The notes under the pieces were generated by a model, which saw nothing but the letters and a program-made list of their open reading frames with translations, was not told the DNA's origin and made no database searches. The translations under genes were made by a program, and so were the position numbers. From contig NZ_CP067169.1 in the NCBI RefSeq assembly GCF_028553885.1, forward strand, positions 1,569,501 to 1,633,500: a DNA stretch of 64,000 nucleotides, written 5' to 3'. Below are positions 63,179 to 64,000 of this stretch, one piece after another. The stretch is from Paracoccus aestuarii. GTDB taxonomy: Bacteria > Pseudomonadota > Alphaproteobacteria > Rhodobacterales > Rhodobacteraceae. Within the stretch, counting starts at the first letter, position 1. Each line of letters begins with the position of its first letter.

Positions 63179-63838
63179 TCAGTTCGACGCGACGCGCTGG
63201 TTGCCGCGATAGAAGATGTGGCGGCCGATCTGGACGGTGCGCTGAAAGCGGTTGGCCCAGGCCGGGTTGACGGCGGGCGTGTGGAAATAGGTGGCCCCGC
63301 CGGTTAGCTGGCGCGGCGCGCCCGACAGCGCGTCCTGGGCGATGGCCACGGCGCGCTGATAGGCGGCGCGGTTGCGGATCGGTTTCGCGCCGCCGATCGT
63401 GTAGCTGAACTGGCTGGGCTGGTTGATCACCCCGCAGACCGAGGACGGAAAGACCCGGCTGTCCACGCGGTTCAGGATGACCTCGGCCACGGCCTGCTGG
63501 CCGCGGGTGCCTTCGCCGCGGGCCTCGTGATAGAGCGCCTCGGCCATGCATTCCAGGTCAGCACGGGAAAAGCTGCTGCGGGCGGCGTTACCGGTGCTGG
63601 CAAGGTGAAGCTGTTCGACGGGTTCGTCATGGTCGATCTTGACCCGCGCCGGGGCTGCGTCGGTATAGAGCAGCGGCGTCGGGCGGGGCATGTTGGCGGC
63701 CTGCATGGCGCCGAACATCCCCGTTTCGGCCGAAAAGAGCGAGCCGTTCCCCCCGGCGGCGGCGCTCAGCGTGGAAAGGGGCGTGGCGATGGCGGCACAG
63801 AAGCAGATGTGCGCCAGCCGGTGAAGCAGCTTGGGCAT
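63179..63838 (-). CDS. SleB-type cell wall hydrolase
   Basis: This 219-residue secreted protein has a signal peptide (residues 1-27) and a C-terminal hydrolase_2 (SleB/CwlJ) domain: CMAEALYHEARGEGTRGQQA, VAEVILNRVDSRVFPSSVCG and GGATYFHTPAVNPAW. It is probably a lytic transglycosylase-like or amidase enzyme of the envelope. The central region (about 30-85) is low-complexity. Confidence 0.9.
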   Translation of the reverse strand: MPKLLHRLAHICFCAAIATPLSTLSAAAGGNGSLFSAETGMFGAMQAANMPRPTPLLYTDAAPARVKIDHDEPVEQLHLASTGNAARSSFSRADLECMAEALYHEARGEGTRGQQAVAEVILNRVDSRVFPSSVCGVINQPSQFSYTIGGAKPIRNRAAYQRAVAIAQDALSGAPRQLTGGATYFHTPAVNPAWANRFQRTVQIGRHIFYRGNQRVASN

Positions 63839-64000
63839 ATACGAACCTATACATTACGCCCCTGAACGGGGCCTTAACGCCCGGCCGGCAGGAGCAGACC
63901 GCCTGGCCGGGTGATCTGGCAAAGTGGATAGATTTTTCCCGATGCGGGCTTCCACCCAACAAGGCCGTGAGGTAGGGCAGGGGATGAAACCCGGCTGATT
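63839..64000. other. Right-hand intergenic tail of the window
   Basis: 162 bp upstream of the SleB-like gene with no supported gene on either strand. It presumably holds that gene's promoter and part of the leader of a gene beyond the window. A short AACCCGGCT near the end recalls an RNase P motif, but nothing else fits. Confidence 0.5.

Noticed and set aside
63950..64000. Possible RNase P RNA 3' end (AACCCGGCT near the window edge)
   Set aside because: Only this short motif matches; the conserved P4 and GGAAAGTCC-type elements are not visible in the adjacent sequence.

Overview
The window is a GC-rich, densely coded chromosomal segment of an alphaproteobacterium. It is most likely a member of the Rhodobacteraceae close to Paracoccus or Rhodobacter. 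The grounds are a complete-looking RcGTA-type gene transfer agent (GTA) structural operon, a class I lysyl-tRNA synthetase, a CIO-type cytochrome bd oxidase, a ccoGHIS operon behind an FNR-like box, and short HisG paired with HisZ. This assignment is inference from gene content; no rRNA or tRNA gene was found.

Layout. (1) 1-13822: GTA structural genes from the 3' part of the large terminase (g2) through portal, g3.5, prohead protease, capsid, connector and tail proteins, tape measure and baseplate proteins to the 1293-residue 'megatron' (g15) and a DUF2793 protein. g1 and the GTA promoter lie upstream of the window. (2) 13834-23617: housekeeping genes cysE, pyrD, a DUF952 gene, a periplasmic 5'-nucleotidase, nadD-dacB, a TerB protein, lysK and a SulP transporter. 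(3) 23651-32597: an acetate or small-organic-acid module with acs, a DUF4212 + sodium:solute symporter pair, a cNMP/CBS/DUF294 nucleotidyltransferase protein, an unknown two-helix membrane protein, a single-domain response regulator, and a membrane sensor protein whose C-terminus is a DEDDh exonuclease. This is the most intriguing signalling arrangement in the window. (4) 32594-41299, mostly minus strand: a small secreted protein, a DjlA-like chaperone, a GNAT acetyltransferase, trpA, ychF (plus strand), cydAB with a GbsR/MarR regulator, and a SPOR-domain D,D-carboxypeptidase. (5) 41538-49458: clpS, an RsmC-like methyltransferase, a degenerate SDR, a lipoprotein, hemF, a HEPN/AbiU2-like protein, parE, a GST and an alpha/beta hydrolase lipoprotein. 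(6) 49579-55408: a DUF1007 + NicO metal-transport pair and ccoGHIS. (7) 55405-63838: hisS-hisZ-hisG, slyX, purA, a DUF2842 gene, a thiamine pyrophosphokinase gene, ispG, a phage-type amidase and a SleB-like cell wall hydrolase.

Gene packing is extreme. Neighbouring co-directional genes often overlap by ATGA or GTGA, and six of eight convergent gene pairs fuse their stop codons in a 4-bp overlap (CTAG four times). Several operon ends carry strong GC hairpins without a U-tract. Only a few canonical terminators with T-runs are present, and two of these sit inside the GTA operon.
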